A DNA stretch of 64,000 bases from Rhizobium phaseoli (GCF_003985125.1 NZ_ML133565.1:124001-188000); one strand, 5' to 3'. Positions 16,073-25,778 are shown, counted from the first letter of the stretch. A program made the numbers and translations. Notes: generated by a model from the letters alone, not told the origin.

Positions 16073-18373
16073 CTATATGCCGGTGAACGTCATTCCATCG
16101 AGAACGCGCACGGGCGGCAATTCCCCTTCAAAGCGCTCGACCTCGACCTTTGTCAGTTGCCCGGTCGATGCCTGGGCAAGCTGAGACGTGCCCGTGTCCT
16201 TTGTTAGGATATTCGGGTTGCCATGAATGCAGATTGCAATCTCGGCATCAGCGTCATCAGGCTCGAACCAAGCGCCAGTGGCAAGCTGCATGACGCCCGG
16301 TTTCACATCCGCACTGATCACCGCAGCCGCCAGGCAACTGCCGCGGGCGTTAAACAGCCTGACAATATCGCGATCCGAAATGCCGCGCTCGACCGCATCG
16401 GCCGGATTAATGCGCACGGGTTCGCGCCCCTTGATCTTGGTCGAACGGCTGAAGTCGCCATAGTCCAGCTGGCTGTGAAGGCGCGAATGCGGCTGGTTGC
16501 AGACGAGATAGAGCGGATAGCGGCTTTCCGCCGGCGTGGTCGTCGGGTCCTGTTCGAACCAGCACGGATGTCCCCGGCAATCGTCATAACCAAAGCTCTC
16601 GATCGTTTCAGAGAAGATTTCGATCTTGCCCGAAGGTGTCGGCAGCGGATTGGCGTCCGGATCGGTTCGGAATGCACGCGCAGGGCCGCCATCGTCAGGT
16701 TTCACCGGCAGTCGCAGTTCGCCTTTCTCCCAGAACGTCTCGAAATCCAGCGCCGGGTGGCCAGCGGCTGCGAGTGCCGCGCGCGTTGTCTCGAAGAGGA
16801 AAACAAGCCACTCGCGACTCGAGCGGTTTTCGGTGAATTCGCCGCGCTTGCCGAGACGCTCTGCGATATCGGCGAATATCTCGTAATCGTCGCGTGCTTC
16901 GCCGACTGGTTCGATGAGCCTCTTCATCGCGATCATCATGGGATCGCGGTCGGCTGCACCGATATCGTCGCGCTCGAGCGTCGTGGTCGCGGGCAGGACG
17001 ATATCGGCGTGGCGTGCCGAGGACGTCCAGGCCGTCTCATGCACGATGATCGTTTCCGGCTTCTTGAACGCCCGGCGAAGCCTGTTGAGATCCTGATGGT
17101 GATGGAACGGGTTGCCGCCGGCCCAATAGACAAGGCGGATGTCAGGATAGCGCAGAGCCTGGCCATTGTAGTGGAAGGGCTCGCCGGGTTTCAGCAGCAT
17201 GTCGGCGATCCGTGCGACGGGAATGAAATCCGGCACCGGATTGTGGAATTGCTTGAGCGTCGGAAGGGGAACGGCAAGCTGGCTTTTGCCGATGTTGCCA
17301 AGGGCGCCGAGCGAATAGGAGAAGCCGCCGCCATCGAGCCCGATCTGGCCGAGCATGGCCGCCAGCACGATCCCCATCCAGACAGGCTGTTCGCCGTAAT
17401 CGGCGCGCTGCAAGGAATGGCTGACGGTGATCAGCGTTCGGACGTTCGCCATGCGCCGCGCCAGATCCACGATGGTCTCGGCCGCGATACCGCAGATGCC
17501 TGCCGCCCATTGCGGGTTCTTTTCGACGCCATCCTCGCGTCCCAGCAGATAAGCCTCGAAGCGTGGATAGCCTGTCGTATAGCGGTCGAGAAATTTCCGG
17601 TCATGCCGTCCCTCGTGGACGAGGACGAAGGCGATTGCGAGCATGAGCGCGACATCGGTTCCGGGGATGACCGGCAGCCATTCAGCCTCCAGATCGGCGG
17701 CGAGATCATCCTTGAGGGGGCTTATGAGGACAAAACGGGCGCCGCGGGCACGGGCACCACTCAGCGCGGGACGTACGACGTGCCGGCTGATACCGCCGCC
17801 GTGGACATCGGTGTTCTTGACCGCCATGCCGCCGAAGGCAACGATCAGCTCGCTGCTGCGCTCGATCGCCTCCCAGGTGACGCTCTTTCGGTCGAAGCTA
17901 TCGTAAGGACCGAGCACATGCGGAATGATGACCATCGCCGCGCCCGAACTGTAGGTATTGACCGATCTGACATATCCGCCAAGCACGTTGAGAAAACGAT
18001 GGATCTGGCTTTGGGCATGATGAAAGCGTCCTGCGCTGGACCAGCCATACGAGCCGCCGAAAATCGCCTGCGGTCCGGCTTCGTCGTGAACGCGGCGAAG
18101 CTCGTTGGCGACAAGATCGAGCGCTTCCGGCCAGCTGACCTCCACATAACCGTCGCTCCCACGTTTCCCGGCATTATCAGGCTTGCCTTCAAGCCAGCCG
18201 CGCCTGACGGCCGGCCGCCGGATGCGGGCGGGGCTGTGGGCGATTGCGGGCAGATTTCCGAGCAGGGGAGATGGATGCGGGTCGGCGGGATGCGGACGGA
18301 TTTCGAGCGCTTTGCCCTGGTTGCGCCCATAGAATGCACCCCAATGAGAGCTGTGGAGTTTGAAGTCGTCCAT
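16073..18373 (-). CDS. Molybdopterin oxidoreductase, BisC/TorA-type sulfoxide reductase
   Basis: A 766-residue enzyme of the DMSO reductase family, close to the usual length of biotin sulfoxide reductase. It begins MDDFKLHSSHWGAFYGRNQG, lacks a signal peptide and the N-terminal Fe-S cysteines, and so resembles cytoplasmic BisC. GGSYGWSSAGRFHHAQSQIH supplies the Mo-ligand serine region, and VYWAGGNPFHHHQDLNRLRR and TAWTSSARHADIVLPATTTL bind the pterin cofactor. It would reduce S- or N-oxides such as biotin or methionine sulfoxide. ATG 18373 has GGGAGA upstream; a GTG overlapping the previous stop (18418) is an alternative. Its partner electron donor is unknown. Confidence 0.85.
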   Translation of the reverse strand: MDDFKLHSSHWGAFYGRNQGKALEIRPHPADPHPSPLLGNLPAIAHSPARIRRPAVRRGWLEGKPDNAGKRGSDGYVEVSWPEALDLVANELRRVHDEAGPQAIFGGSYGWSSAGRFHHAQSQIHRFLNVLGGYVRSVNTYSSGAAMVIIPHVLGPYDSFDRKSVTWEAIERSSELIVAFGGMAVKNTDVHGGGISRHVVRPALSGARARGARFVLISPLKDDLAADLEAEWLPVIPGTDVALMLAIAFVLVHEGRHDRKFLDRYTTGYPRFEAYLLGREDGVEKNPQWAAGICGIAAETIVDLARRMANVRTLITVSHSLQRADYGEQPVWMGIVLAAMLGQIGLDGGGFSYSLGALGNIGKSQLAVPLPTLKQFHNPVPDFIPVARIADMLLKPGEPFHYNGQALRYPDIRLVYWAGGNPFHHHQDLNRLRRAFKKPETIIVHETAWTSSARHADIVLPATTTLERDDIGAADRDPMMIAMKRLIEPVGEARDDYEIFADIAERLGKRGEFTENRSSREWLVFLFETTRAALAAAGHPALDFETFWEKGELRLPVKPDDGGPARAFRTDPDANPLPTPSGKIEIFSETIESFGYDDCRGHPCWFEQDPTTTPAESRYPLYLVCNQPHSRLHSQLDYGDFSRSTKIKGREPVRINPADAVERGISDRDIVRLFNARGSCLAAAVISADVKPGVMQLATGAWFEPDDADAEIAICIHGNPNILTKDTGTSQLAQASTGQLTKVEVERFEGELPPVRVLDGMTFTGI

Positions 18374-18414
18374 CGCACCGTCTCCCGCGGCAAAAGTGGA
18401 AAGATCGGCAACTC

Positions 18415-19791
18415 TCACACCGGCAGGATCTTGCCGGGGTTCATGATGCCCTTGGGATCGATGGCGTGCTTCAGCAGAGCCATCAGCTCGACGGCGTCTC
18501 CGTGCTCCTGGCGCAGATAGCCGATCTTGCCGGTGCCGACGCCGTGCTCGCCGGTCGACGTTCCGCCGACGGAGATTGCGTGTTCGACCATCTTCTTATT
18601 GATGGCGGCGACTTCTGCGAGCTCTGCCTTGTTCTCGGGATCCACGGCGAAGACCACATGATAGTTGCCGTCGCCAACATGGCCGAGAATGGCAGCCGGA
18701 ACACTGCAGTCCTGCAACAGTGCGCGGGTCTTCAGAATGCAGCCGCTGAGTTCCGACACCGGAACGCAGACATCGGATGACCAGCCCTTCGCATTCTGCC
18801 GCTGTGAGACGACTGCGTAGAAGGCGTTATGACGAGCCTTCCAGAGACGATTGCGCTCTTCCGGCGCATTGGCCCATTCGAAATCCTTGCCGCCGTGATC
18901 CTTGACGATATCCGCAACCAGTTCGACCTGCTCCTGGACCGAGGCGGGAGACCCGTGGAATTCGAAGGCGAGTGTGTCTTCGATCTTCAGCGAGAGGCCG
19001 GAATAGGCGTTGGCGGCAGCAATCAGGCCACGGTCCATCAGCTCCATCCGGGCGACGGGGAGGGCAAGCTGCACGATAGCGATCGCGGCGCTGACCGCCT
19101 GCTCCACACTCTCGAACGAGCAGAGAGCAGCCGAAATGGTTTCCGGGACGCCCTGGAGCCGCAAGGTCACTTCAGTGATGATGCCGAGCGTGCCTTCCGA
19201 GCCGACGAAGAGGCGGGTGAGGTCATATCCCGCAGACGATTTGCGTGCCCGCCCGCCGGTCCGGATGACCTGTCCGCTCGGTAGCACGATGGTCAGCGAC
19301 AGCACGTTCTCGCGCATCGTCCCGTAGCGCACGGCGTTGGTTCCCGATGCCCGCGTCGCCGCCATGCCGCCAATCGACGCGTTGGCACCCGGGTCGATCG
19401 GGAAGAACAGGCCCTGGTCGCGCAGATGCGCGTTCAGCTGCTCGCGCGTGACGCCAGCCTGGACGGTGCAGTCGAGATCCTCGGCGCTGACCCGAAGGAT
19501 CTGCGACATCTGCGAAAGATCAATCGACACGCCACCGCGCACCGCGGTCAGATGCCCCTCGAGTGAAGTTCCGGCACCGAAGGCGATGACGGGCACGCCG
19601 GCCGCGGCGCAGAGCTTGACGGCTTCGGCAACATCCCCGGTGCTTTGCGCGAATAGGACGGCATCCGGAATTGCCGGCGTGTGATGGGATTCGCCGCGGC
19701 CGTGCTGCTCGCGCAGGGCCTGCGAGATCGAGAAGCGATCACCGAACCGCGCCAGCAATTGGGCCGATAGCTCAGCCGACAGGATGCCCAT
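18415..19791 (-). CDS. FAD-linked 2-hydroxyacid oxidase (GlcD/D-lactate dehydrogenase type)
   Basis: A 458-residue protein of the vanillyl-alcohol-oxidase fold. VIAFGAGTSLEGHLTAVRGG and FFPIDPGANASIGGMAATRA followed by SGTNAVRYGTMRENVLSL form the PCMH FAD-binding domain. The C-terminal part has GHVGDGNYHVVF and GGTSTGEHGVGTGKIGYLRQ, the catalytic/metal-binding histidines of D-lactate and glycolate oxidases. ATG 19791 has GAGGGA upstream. It precedes the BisC-like gene with 41 nt between them, so the two may be co-transcribed. Physiological hydroxyacid unknown. Confidence 0.85.
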   Translation of the reverse strand: MGILSAELSAQLLARFGDRFSISQALREQHGRGESHHTPAIPDAVLFAQSTGDVAEAVKLCAAAGVPVIAFGAGTSLEGHLTAVRGGVSIDLSQMSQILRVSAEDLDCTVQAGVTREQLNAHLRDQGLFFPIDPGANASIGGMAATRASGTNAVRYGTMRENVLSLTIVLPSGQVIRTGGRARKSSAGYDLTRLFVGSEGTLGIITEVTLRLQGVPETISAALCSFESVEQAVSAAIAIVQLALPVARMELMDRGLIAAANAYSGLSLKIEDTLAFEFHGSPASVQEQVELVADIVKDHGGKDFEWANAPEERNRLWKARHNAFYAVVSQRQNAKGWSSDVCVPVSELSGCILKTRALLQDCSVPAAILGHVGDGNYHVVFAVDPENKAELAEVAAINKKMVEHAISVGGTSTGEHGVGTGKIGYLRQEHGDAVELMALLKHAIDPKGIMNPGKILPV

Positions 19792-19900
19792 CTTACACGT
19801 CCCTCTATCGATGGGGACCAAGCAACCCGAAATCGTGCCATGCCGTCACGGTCAGGCACGGCTGCGGATTGACTGGCGCCAGGTCTCACCAGGCTCGCCG

Positions 19901-20503
19901 TCAGACGGCGATTTTCTCGCCGTTCAGGTGGCGCTCAAGGAATGGCAGGCTATCCTGCCCCCAATAGAGCTCGTCCTCGTAACGAAATGTCGGGAGGCCG
20001 AAGACGCCGGCGGTTTTGGCGCTTTCGATGTTGGATCTCCAGATCGATTGGCTGGCCTCGGCTTGGGCGCGTTCTTCCAGCTTTGCACCATCGATCCCCA
20101 CCGAATTGGCGATTGCCTGGCGCACTTCGCTCCGGCCGATATCCGCCCCGTCTGTCCAGAATGCGGTCTGCAGCGCACGCGTGAGCCCAAGCCAATCCAA
20201 GCCGTTCTCGATCGCCGCGATGACCATGAAGCCGGCGGGCGTGGGATCGGACAGGGCAGCGCGATTTTCGAAGTTCAGCGTCTTGCTGCGCAGGATGGCC
20301 CAGCGCTTCAGGTCCTTGGTCCAGTAGGCACGCCGGGCTTCCGGCCGGTTGCGGGAATAGATTCCGCCGTTATCCTCGATCACCGAGATCAGATGTGGTC
20401 GGATCGACGCTCCATGTCTCAGTGCAAGTTCTGAAAAGGCATCAAGACCAATGAAGGACCAGGGTGAACCGATGCCGAAGCAATAGTCTATTACCTTTAT
20501 CAT
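19901..20503 (-). CDS. DsbA-fold 2-hydroxychromene-2-carboxylate isomerase-like protein
   Basis: A 200-residue thioredoxin-fold protein with DYCFGIGSPWSFIGLDAFSE at the N-terminus, where S-P-W-S replaces a CxxC motif, as in kappa-class GST/HCCA isomerases. GVFGLPTFRYEDELYWGQDS contains the cis-Pro loop of the family. Such enzymes use glutathione to isomerise ring-opened aromatic intermediates, e.g. in naphthalene or dibenzothiophene breakdown. The start codon overlaps the TetR gene stop by 4 nt. In this window its substrate is not known. Confidence 0.8.
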   Translation of the reverse strand: MIKVIDYCFGIGSPWSFIGLDAFSELALRHGASIRPHLISVIEDNGGIYSRNRPEARRAYWTKDLKRWAILRSKTLNFENRAALSDPTPAGFMVIAAIENGLDWLGLTRALQTAFWTDGADIGRSEVRQAIANSVGIDGAKLEERAQAEASQSIWRSNIESAKTAGVFGLPTFRYEDELYWGQDSLPFLERHLNGEKIAV

Positions 20504-21084
20504 GCTCTGCCTTTTTCAGCGGTCTTGATCGAAGAACGTGCGGCGTCGAATACGAAGAGGGCGCAATCTCTGGCGGTGAGAACAGCCTCGGGATCGCGAC
20601 CGACGGCGACGGTCGCCAAAGCTCCTTCGTAGAGGAGGGAAAGATGGCCGGCCGGCTGCGCTGTCTCAATGCCCGCTCTTTCCATCAGCGCGCGAAACAT
20701 CTGGCTGACCGCCGCCTTGTGGGCGCGCGCGACGGTAACAACGCGTTCTGAATCGCCGTGCTCGGCCACTGCGAGGGCGAACGCGCATCCGCGAAACTCC
20801 GGGCTGTCCGCCTTGTCATGCAGCCGCTCAAAGATGAGATTGAGCTGATCCCGCGGGCGGGGGACTTCGTTCAAAACCTCTTCCAGAGAGCCGATGACTC
20901 GCTCGTGGCGATCCTGAAGATAGGCCGCTACGAGATGGTCCTTCGACGGGAAATGCCGATAGAGCGTTGCCTTGGCGACCTTGGTTTCTTCGACGATGCG
21001 GTCGATACCGACAGCGCGGATGCCTTCGCGGTAAAAGAGCGCGCCGGCAGACGCAAGGATGTGATCTGAAATGGAAGCTTTCAT
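20500..21084 (-). CDS. TetR-family transcriptional regulator
   Basis: A 194-residue regulator beginning MKASISDHILASAGALFYRE. The N-terminal helix-turn-helix reads GIRAVGIDRIVEETKVAKAT then LYRHFPSKDHLVAAYL, a textbook TetR DNA-binding domain. The rest is a ligand-binding helical domain. It is co-transcribed with the isomerase-like gene downstream (4-nt overlap), so it probably controls that gene and perhaps neighbours in response to an aromatic or xenobiotic ligand. The start at 21084 is chosen by alignment with the family; the longer open frame upstream lacks conserved sequence. Confidence 0.85.
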   Translation of the reverse strand: MKASISDHILASAGALFYREGIRAVGIDRIVEETKVAKATLYRHFPSKDHLVAAYLQDRHERVIGSLEEVLNEVPRPRDQLNLIFERLHDKADSPEFRGCAFALAVAEHGDSERVVTVARAHKAAVSQMFRALMERAGIETAQPAGHLSLLYEGALATVAVGRDPEAVLTARDCALFVFDAARSSIKTAEKGRA

Positions 21085-21366
21085 GGAACTGCTTGCGGGG
21101 CCTTCTCGAAACAGCGCGCTCTGACATGTGAGTGCAGCGAGAGAGGTTTCTAAGCGGGCTAACTCGGAAGAGAAAGACAGGTCGTTCCGTTTGGGCGCGT
21201 CGACGGGAATATTTTTGCTTTCACCTGTAAGGAAAGTCTTGGAACTCGAGAACCGCCGTGCATTCCGGCACTGCAGGTCGAACTGTTGCAATACGAGCCC
21301 CGTGATTTTGTATGCCAGAAAAGGCGCTGGCCAGCGTCGCTCGGAACAGCGGGTGGTCCCATAACG

Positions 21367-22419
21367 CTAGAGCTTCAAAGACGGGCTGAAGCGGATGAGG
21401 CTGAGAATCTCGAAGAGCATCTGAGCCGCCACGTGGGCTGTATTCGTGGTGGCGTCATATTGCGGAGCGACTTCCACCACATCACCCCCGACGAAATCGA
21501 TGCCCTTCAATCCGTGGAGGATTGCCAGCGCCTCTCGGCTGGTCAGCCCGCCGATTTCAGGCGTACCCGTGCCGGGGGCAAAAGCGGGATCGAGGCTGTC
21601 GACGTCGAAGGAGAGATAGGTTGGGCCGTCTCCTACGATCGCACGCGCTTTGTCGGTGATGGCATCGATACCCATGCGGGCAATATCTTCGGCATGGATG
21701 ACGGTCATGCCGGCTTCATACGAGAACTCCCACAGATATTCCGCAGCACCACGAATACCGATCTGAATGGTGCGCGTGGGATCGAGAACCCCATCCAGGA
21801 CCGCATTCCTAAACGGCCCTCCGTGATGGAACTTCGTCAGGTCGTAGGCTCCTCCGGTATCGCAATGGGCGTCGATATGGATCAGCCCGACCGGGCGCTT
21901 CTCGCCGACGGCCTTCAGGATGGGATGTGTAATCGAATGGTCTCCGCCGACAGCAAGCGGTAGGACGCCGGCGCTGACGATCTGTCGGAAGCGGCGCTCG
22001 ATATCCTCGTGACTAAGTTCCAGCCGATAGCGGCTGCGAAACGGCACATCGCCGATATCGGCGACCTTCGCTTCAAAGAGGGGAGCGCATTTCAGGACGT
22101 GATTGTAAGGCCCGACCCGTTCAATCGCCCGCAGCGCCCGCGGTCCGAAACGCGAACCTGGGCGATTGGTGACGCCGAGATCCATCGGAACCCCAATCAA
22201 GGCGACGTCGAGATCGCCAAAGTCTGGATTTTCGGCGTCAATCTGCCGATAAGGAGCATCGAGCAGGGTCGGCACGCCGCTAAATGGCGCAGCACGCGTG
22301 CCGCTTGCCGAAAAGATCTTGTCCGCTACGGCACGGAATTCCGGATCATGAATGTTGCCTCCATGTCCTTCGGAAAATTTCTGACGCAATTGCTGCAGTT
22401 TCTCGTGGTCGAATGCCAT
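21367..22419 (-). CDS. Agmatinase/arginase-family ureohydrolase
   Basis: A 350-residue ureohydrolase. All metal-binding signatures are present: LAVGGDHSITHPI near residue 155, GLIHIDAHCDTGGAYD near 178 and SFDVDSLDPAFAPGTGTPE near 265. These six His/Asp ligands hold the binuclear Mn centre that hydrolyses guanidino compounds (agmatine, arginine, guanidinobutyrate) to urea and an amine. The longer N-terminus is typical of the SpeB-like group. It is divergent from the aminotransferase at 22714. The precise guanidino substrate cannot be told from sequence alone. Confidence 0.9.
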   Translation of the reverse strand: MAFDHEKLQQLRQKFSEGHGGNIHDPEFRAVADKIFSASGTRAAPFSGVPTLLDAPYRQIDAENPDFGDLDVALIGVPMDLGVTNRPGSRFGPRALRAIERVGPYNHVLKCAPLFEAKVADIGDVPFRSRYRLELSHEDIERRFRQIVSAGVLPLAVGGDHSITHPILKAVGEKRPVGLIHIDAHCDTGGAYDLTKFHHGGPFRNAVLDGVLDPTRTIQIGIRGAAEYLWEFSYEAGMTVIHAEDIARMGIDAITDKARAIVGDGPTYLSFDVDSLDPAFAPGTGTPEIGGLTSREALAILHGLKGIDFVGGDVVEVAPQYDATTNTAHVAAQMLFEILSLIRFSPSLKL

Positions 22420-22713
22420 CTAGGATACTCCCGCTTCTTAAGCTGAAAGAGTTTTGCGCTCGGTTTCCAGTGCTTCAAAGTGATTTATGATATGTGCGCC
22501 AGTCGCGATCCAGACGTTGTCCCTCTATTGCACGTGACGCAGGCAGTCGCCCAGCATGGGGCCAGGAATCGGTCAGCCTGCAGAGCCGATGCCCTGATAG
22601 AGCATTGGGCGAAGGATGCGGGAACACGGTGGGAGGAGCAATATGGTCTGACAAAGAAGTTGAGATTGCTCTCGATATCGGTGTAGCAATCGGTCTCCAA
22701 GGAACCCATCGTC

Positions 22714-23877
22714 ATGCAATCCGCAATTCTCAATCGTTTCGTGGCGCGGCTTTCTCCGCCGCCTATTCCCTCGGTCTTTGCGTGGGCGCGCGACTATGCC
22801 GGTGCTTACGGGCCGCTGATCGACCTGTCGCAGGCCGTTCCCGGGTATCCTGCCCATCCCGAGATGCTGCGTCTCCTCGGCGAAGCGGCGGCATCACAAG
22901 CCATGACGGGCTATGGGCCGATCGAGGGAGAAATGGTGCTGCGCGAAGTCTATGCGCGGCATATGAGCGACATCTACGGCGCGCCGATCCAGGCCGGCAA
23001 TGTCCACATCACTTCCGGCTGCAATCAAGCCTTCATGTGTGCCGCCATCGCCCTTGCTTGTGCCGGTGACGCGATCGCACTCACAAACCCCTTCTATTTC
23101 AATCACGAGACGACATTGTCCATGCTCGGCATCAATCGCATGCTTGTCGAGTGTGATGCGGCCAGCGGCTTCCTACCGGATGTTGCGTCGGCTGAGCAGG
23201 CGCTTGCTGCCGGAGCGCGGGCGCTTGCGGTCGTCACGCCGAACAATCCGACCGGGGCCGTCTATCCGCCGTCACTGCTGCATGATCTTTTTGCGCTGTG
23301 CCGGAGATATGGCGCTTGGCTTGTGTTGGACGAGACCTATCGCGACTTTCTCCAGGGCGATTACGGCCGGCCGCATGAGCTTCTGTCCGAGCCCGACTGG
23401 GAGGAGACGCTCGTTTTGCTTTACAGTTTCTCGAAATCGTTCTGTATTCCCGGTCACAGGCTGGGGGCGGTGACGGCGGGGCCTAAGCTTTTGGGCGAGA
23501 TCGCCAAGATCATGGACAATATGCAGATTTGCGCCCCGCGCTCCGCCCAGGTGGCGGTAGCTGCCGCCTTGCCGGTACTTGCCGATTGGCGCGCAGGCAA
23601 TCGGCTCGAAATCGCCCGCCGAGCGGAGGCGCTGAAGGCCGTTCTATCTGATATACCTGGTTGGGACATCGCCGCGATCGGTGCCTATTTCGCGTTCGTG
23701 CGCCACCCCTTTGCCCACCAATCTTCTGTCGAGGTGGCCGAGAGGCTGGCAAAGCAGGTGGGTATCGTCAGTATCCCCGGAAGCTATTTCGGCGTGGGAC
23801 AAGAACGCTATTTGCGGCTTGCCTTCGCCAATGCCGACGCGGCGTCCATTGGGCTCCTGTCCAATCGCCTTCGTTGA
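22714..23877 (+). CDS. PLP-dependent class I/II aminotransferase
   Basis: A 387-residue fold-type I aminotransferase. VTPNNPTGAVYPPSLLHDLF carries the substrate-carboxylate region, WLVLDETYRDFL the PLP-ring Asp, and YSFSKSFCIPGHRLG the PLP-binding Lys (about residue 240). The C-terminal Arg is in RYLRLAFANAD. AAGGAACC precedes the ATG at 22714. The substrate amino acid or amine is unknown; placement beside an agmatinase and an amino-acid importer suggests transamination of a guanidino- or basic amino acid derivative. Confidence 0.85.
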   Translation: MQSAILNRFVARLSPPPIPSVFAWARDYAGAYGPLIDLSQAVPGYPAHPEMLRLLGEAAASQAMTGYGPIEGEMVLREVYARHMSDIYGAPIQAGNVHITSGCNQAFMCAAIALACAGDAIALTNPFYFNHETTLSMLGINRMLVECDAASGFLPDVASAEQALAAGARALAVVTPNNPTGAVYPPSLLHDLFALCRRYGAWLVLDETYRDFLQGDYGRPHELLSEPDWEETLVLLYSFSKSFCIPGHRLGAVTAGPKLLGEIAKIMDNMQICAPRSAQVAVAAALPVLADWRAGNRLEIARRAEALKAVLSDIPGWDIAAIGAYFAFVRHPFAHQSSVEVAERLAKQVGIVSIPGSYFGVGQERYLRLAFANADAASIGLLSNRLR

Positions 23878-23884
23878 AACAAAG

Positions 23885-24409
23885 CTAATTGGTATGAACG
23901 AGATCAGCCGCTGCGCCGAGCCTACGATAGCCACCGTTCCAGTATAAAAGCGGGCTGGTATGGGGTCGCACGGCGATGGCGCAGACCCGGCCGATCAGGA
24001 TTACATGGGTGTGATGGTGTATCGCTTTCTCCAGCTCGCAATCCAACACCGTCAGAGCGTTTTCCAGCGCGGCCGCTCCGGTTTTCAGGTGATGCCAGTT
24101 GGCATCGCGGTAGCGCTCGACGCCGTGGCGCCCACCAAGGCCGGCAAAGGACCGTGCGATATGTTGCTGGTCCTCGGCGAGTACGTTGACGCAAAAGCAA
24201 TGATGGCGTTCGAGAATCTTCCATGAGGAGGATGCTCGGTTCAGGCTGACGATAACCGAGGGAACGTCTGCGGAAAGCGATGAGACGGATGTCGCGGTGA
24301 AACCGGTACGCTCATCGCCTTCGCCAACGGTGATGACGCTGACCGCGCCCGCAAGATGACGCATGGAAAGCTTGAAACTGTCCCGATCGATCGGGGATCC
24401 GTTCGTCAT
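23885..24409 (-). CDS. Flavin reductase component (NtaB/HpaC family)
   Basis: A 174-residue flavin-reductase-domain protein. FKLSMRHLAGAVSVITVGEG and GFTATSVSSLSADVPSVIVS are the classical N-terminal motifs binding FMN; CFCVNVLAEDQQHIARSFAG and GDGVERY-like GGRHGVERYRDANWH follow. ATG 24409 has AAGGAG at ideal spacing and lies 17 nt after the NtaA-like monooxygenase stop, so both are one two-component system. It supplies reduced FMN to that enzyme. Confidence 0.85.
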   Translation of the reverse strand: MTNGSPIDRDSFKLSMRHLAGAVSVITVGEGDERTGFTATSVSSLSADVPSVIVSLNRASSSWKILERHHCFCVNVLAEDQQHIARSFAGLGGRHGVERYRDANWHHLKTGAAALENALTVLDCELEKAIHHHTHVILIGRVCAIAVRPHTSPLLYWNGGYRRLGAAADLVHTN

Positions 24410-24425
24410 CGGAGCAACTCCTTCT

Positions 24426-25778
24426 TCATGCGGTAACGGGACCTTTCGCAAAGCGATTGACGGGCCTGGAAAGGCTGAGATTCTCGCGTAGTGTCCGTCC
24501 TTCGTATTCTTCGCGGAAGAGACCGCGACGCCGCAATTCCGGAAGGACAAGCTTGACAAAGTCGTCAAGGCTGGAGGGCAGGGTCGGGAACATCAGGATG
24601 AAGCCGTCGGCGGCGCGCGTCTCGAACCATTCTTCCATGAAGTCGGCAATTTGCGTCGGTGTGCCGGTAATGCCGTTGCCGGTATGCTTTTCCGCATAAT
24701 GGCGGACAAGCTCACCGACCGTGCGTCCGCTTTTAACGAAATCGACCAGCTCCTCGAATAAAGCGCGCGAGCCCTTGGGTGCCGAGGGAAGCCTGTCCAT
24801 GGGAAAGGGCTGATCCAGCGGTACGCCGCGCAGATCGGCCTCTAGAAATTCCGAAAGCATCAGCCGGCCGACATCCGGATGCATCCGGTCGACGAGATAA
24901 TTGACCTTGGCTTCGGCTTCGGCCTGCGTTTCCCCGACATTGATGACCACGCCAGGCATGATTTTCAGATCTTGCGGATCGCGCCCATAGGCAGGCATGC
25001 GGCCTTTGACATTGGCATAGAAGTCGCGATTGCGGTCGATGTTGGAGGCGAGGCTGAAGACGATCTCGGCGGTGCGCGCCGCCATATCCATGCCGGGTTC
25101 GGATCCGCCGGCTTGCGCGATCACCGGCCGACCCTGCGGCGAGCGGGCGATGTTGAGCGGCCCGCGCACCTGGAAGTGCTTGCCCTTGTGGTTCAACGTG
25201 TGATGCTTCGTCTTGTCGTAATAGATGCCACTTTCCCGGTCGAGAAGCAGGGCATCCTCCTCGAAACTGTCCCATAGGCCGAACACGACATCGATGAATT
25301 CATTGCCGCGCTCATAGCGTAGTGCATGCGGGTCCAGCCCTTCGCGGTTGAAGTTGTAGCCGGTCTCGTCGTGATCGGAGGTCACGACGTTCCAGCAGGC
25401 GCGGCCACCGCTCAAGTGGTCGATCGATGCGAAGAGGCGAGCAACGTTGTAGGGCTCGTAGTAGCTCGTCGAGACGGTGGCGACGAGCCCGAGATTGCTG
25501 GTGGTAACGGACAGCGCCGCCAGCAGCGACAACGGCTCGAAGCGGTTCATCTTGGTCGGAATGCGGGCAAGCGCATCGGGATCACCGACGGCTGCGGCCG
25601 GCGAATCCGCCATGAACATGAAATCGAATTTCGCTTCTTCGGATCGCTTGGCAACGCTGAGAAGATGACTGAAATCATTGGCGCCGTTGACGTCGCTGGC
25701 CGGATGAAGCCAGGAGGCTGGATGAAAGCCGAAGGTGTAGACAAAAGTGCCCAGCTTCATCTTGTCGGTGCGCGCCAT
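24426..25778 (-). CDS. NtaA/SnaA/DszA-family flavin monooxygenase
   Basis: A 450-residue luciferase-like enzyme, the usual size for nitrilotriacetate monooxygenase component A. Signatures are FMADSPAAAVGDP, LVATVSTSYYEPYNVARLFA, SIDHLSGGRACWNVVTSDHD, GPLNIARSPQGRPVIAQAGG and DFMEEWFETRAADGFILMFP. Enzymes of this group use FMNH2 and O2 to open C-N or C-S bonds (NTA, EDTA, dibenzothiophene sulfone, pristinamycin). The reductase gene follows directly. Substrate unknown; neighbours suggest a nitrogen compound. The pseudogene at 3450-4329 is a decayed relative. Confidence 0.85.
   Translation of the reverse strand: MARTDKMKLGTFVYTFGFHPASWLHPASDVNGANDFSHLLSVAKRSEEAKFDFMFMADSPAAAVGDPDALARIPTKMNRFEPLSLLAALSVTTSNLGLVATVSTSYYEPYNVARLFASIDHLSGGRACWNVVTSDHDETGYNFNREGLDPHALRYERGNEFIDVVFGLWDSFEEDALLLDRESGIYYDKTKHHTLNHKGKHFQVRGPLNIARSPQGRPVIAQAGGSEPGMDMAARTAEIVFSLASNIDRNRDFYANVKGRMPAYGRDPQDLKIMPGVVINVGETQAEAEAKVNYLVDRMHPDVGRLMLSEFLEADLRGVPLDQPFPMDRLPSAPKGSRALFEELVDFVKSGRTVGELVRHYAEKHTGNGITGTPTQIADFMEEWFETRAADGFILMFPTLPSSLDDFVKLVLPELRRRGLFREEYEGRTLRENLSLSRPVNRFAKGPVTA

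Noticed and set aside
16223..18520. A 765-codon plus-strand frame opposite the BisC-like gene
   Set aside because: Same antisense effect of high third-position GC; no ribosome site and no family motif, while the minus strand encodes a full molybdoenzyme.
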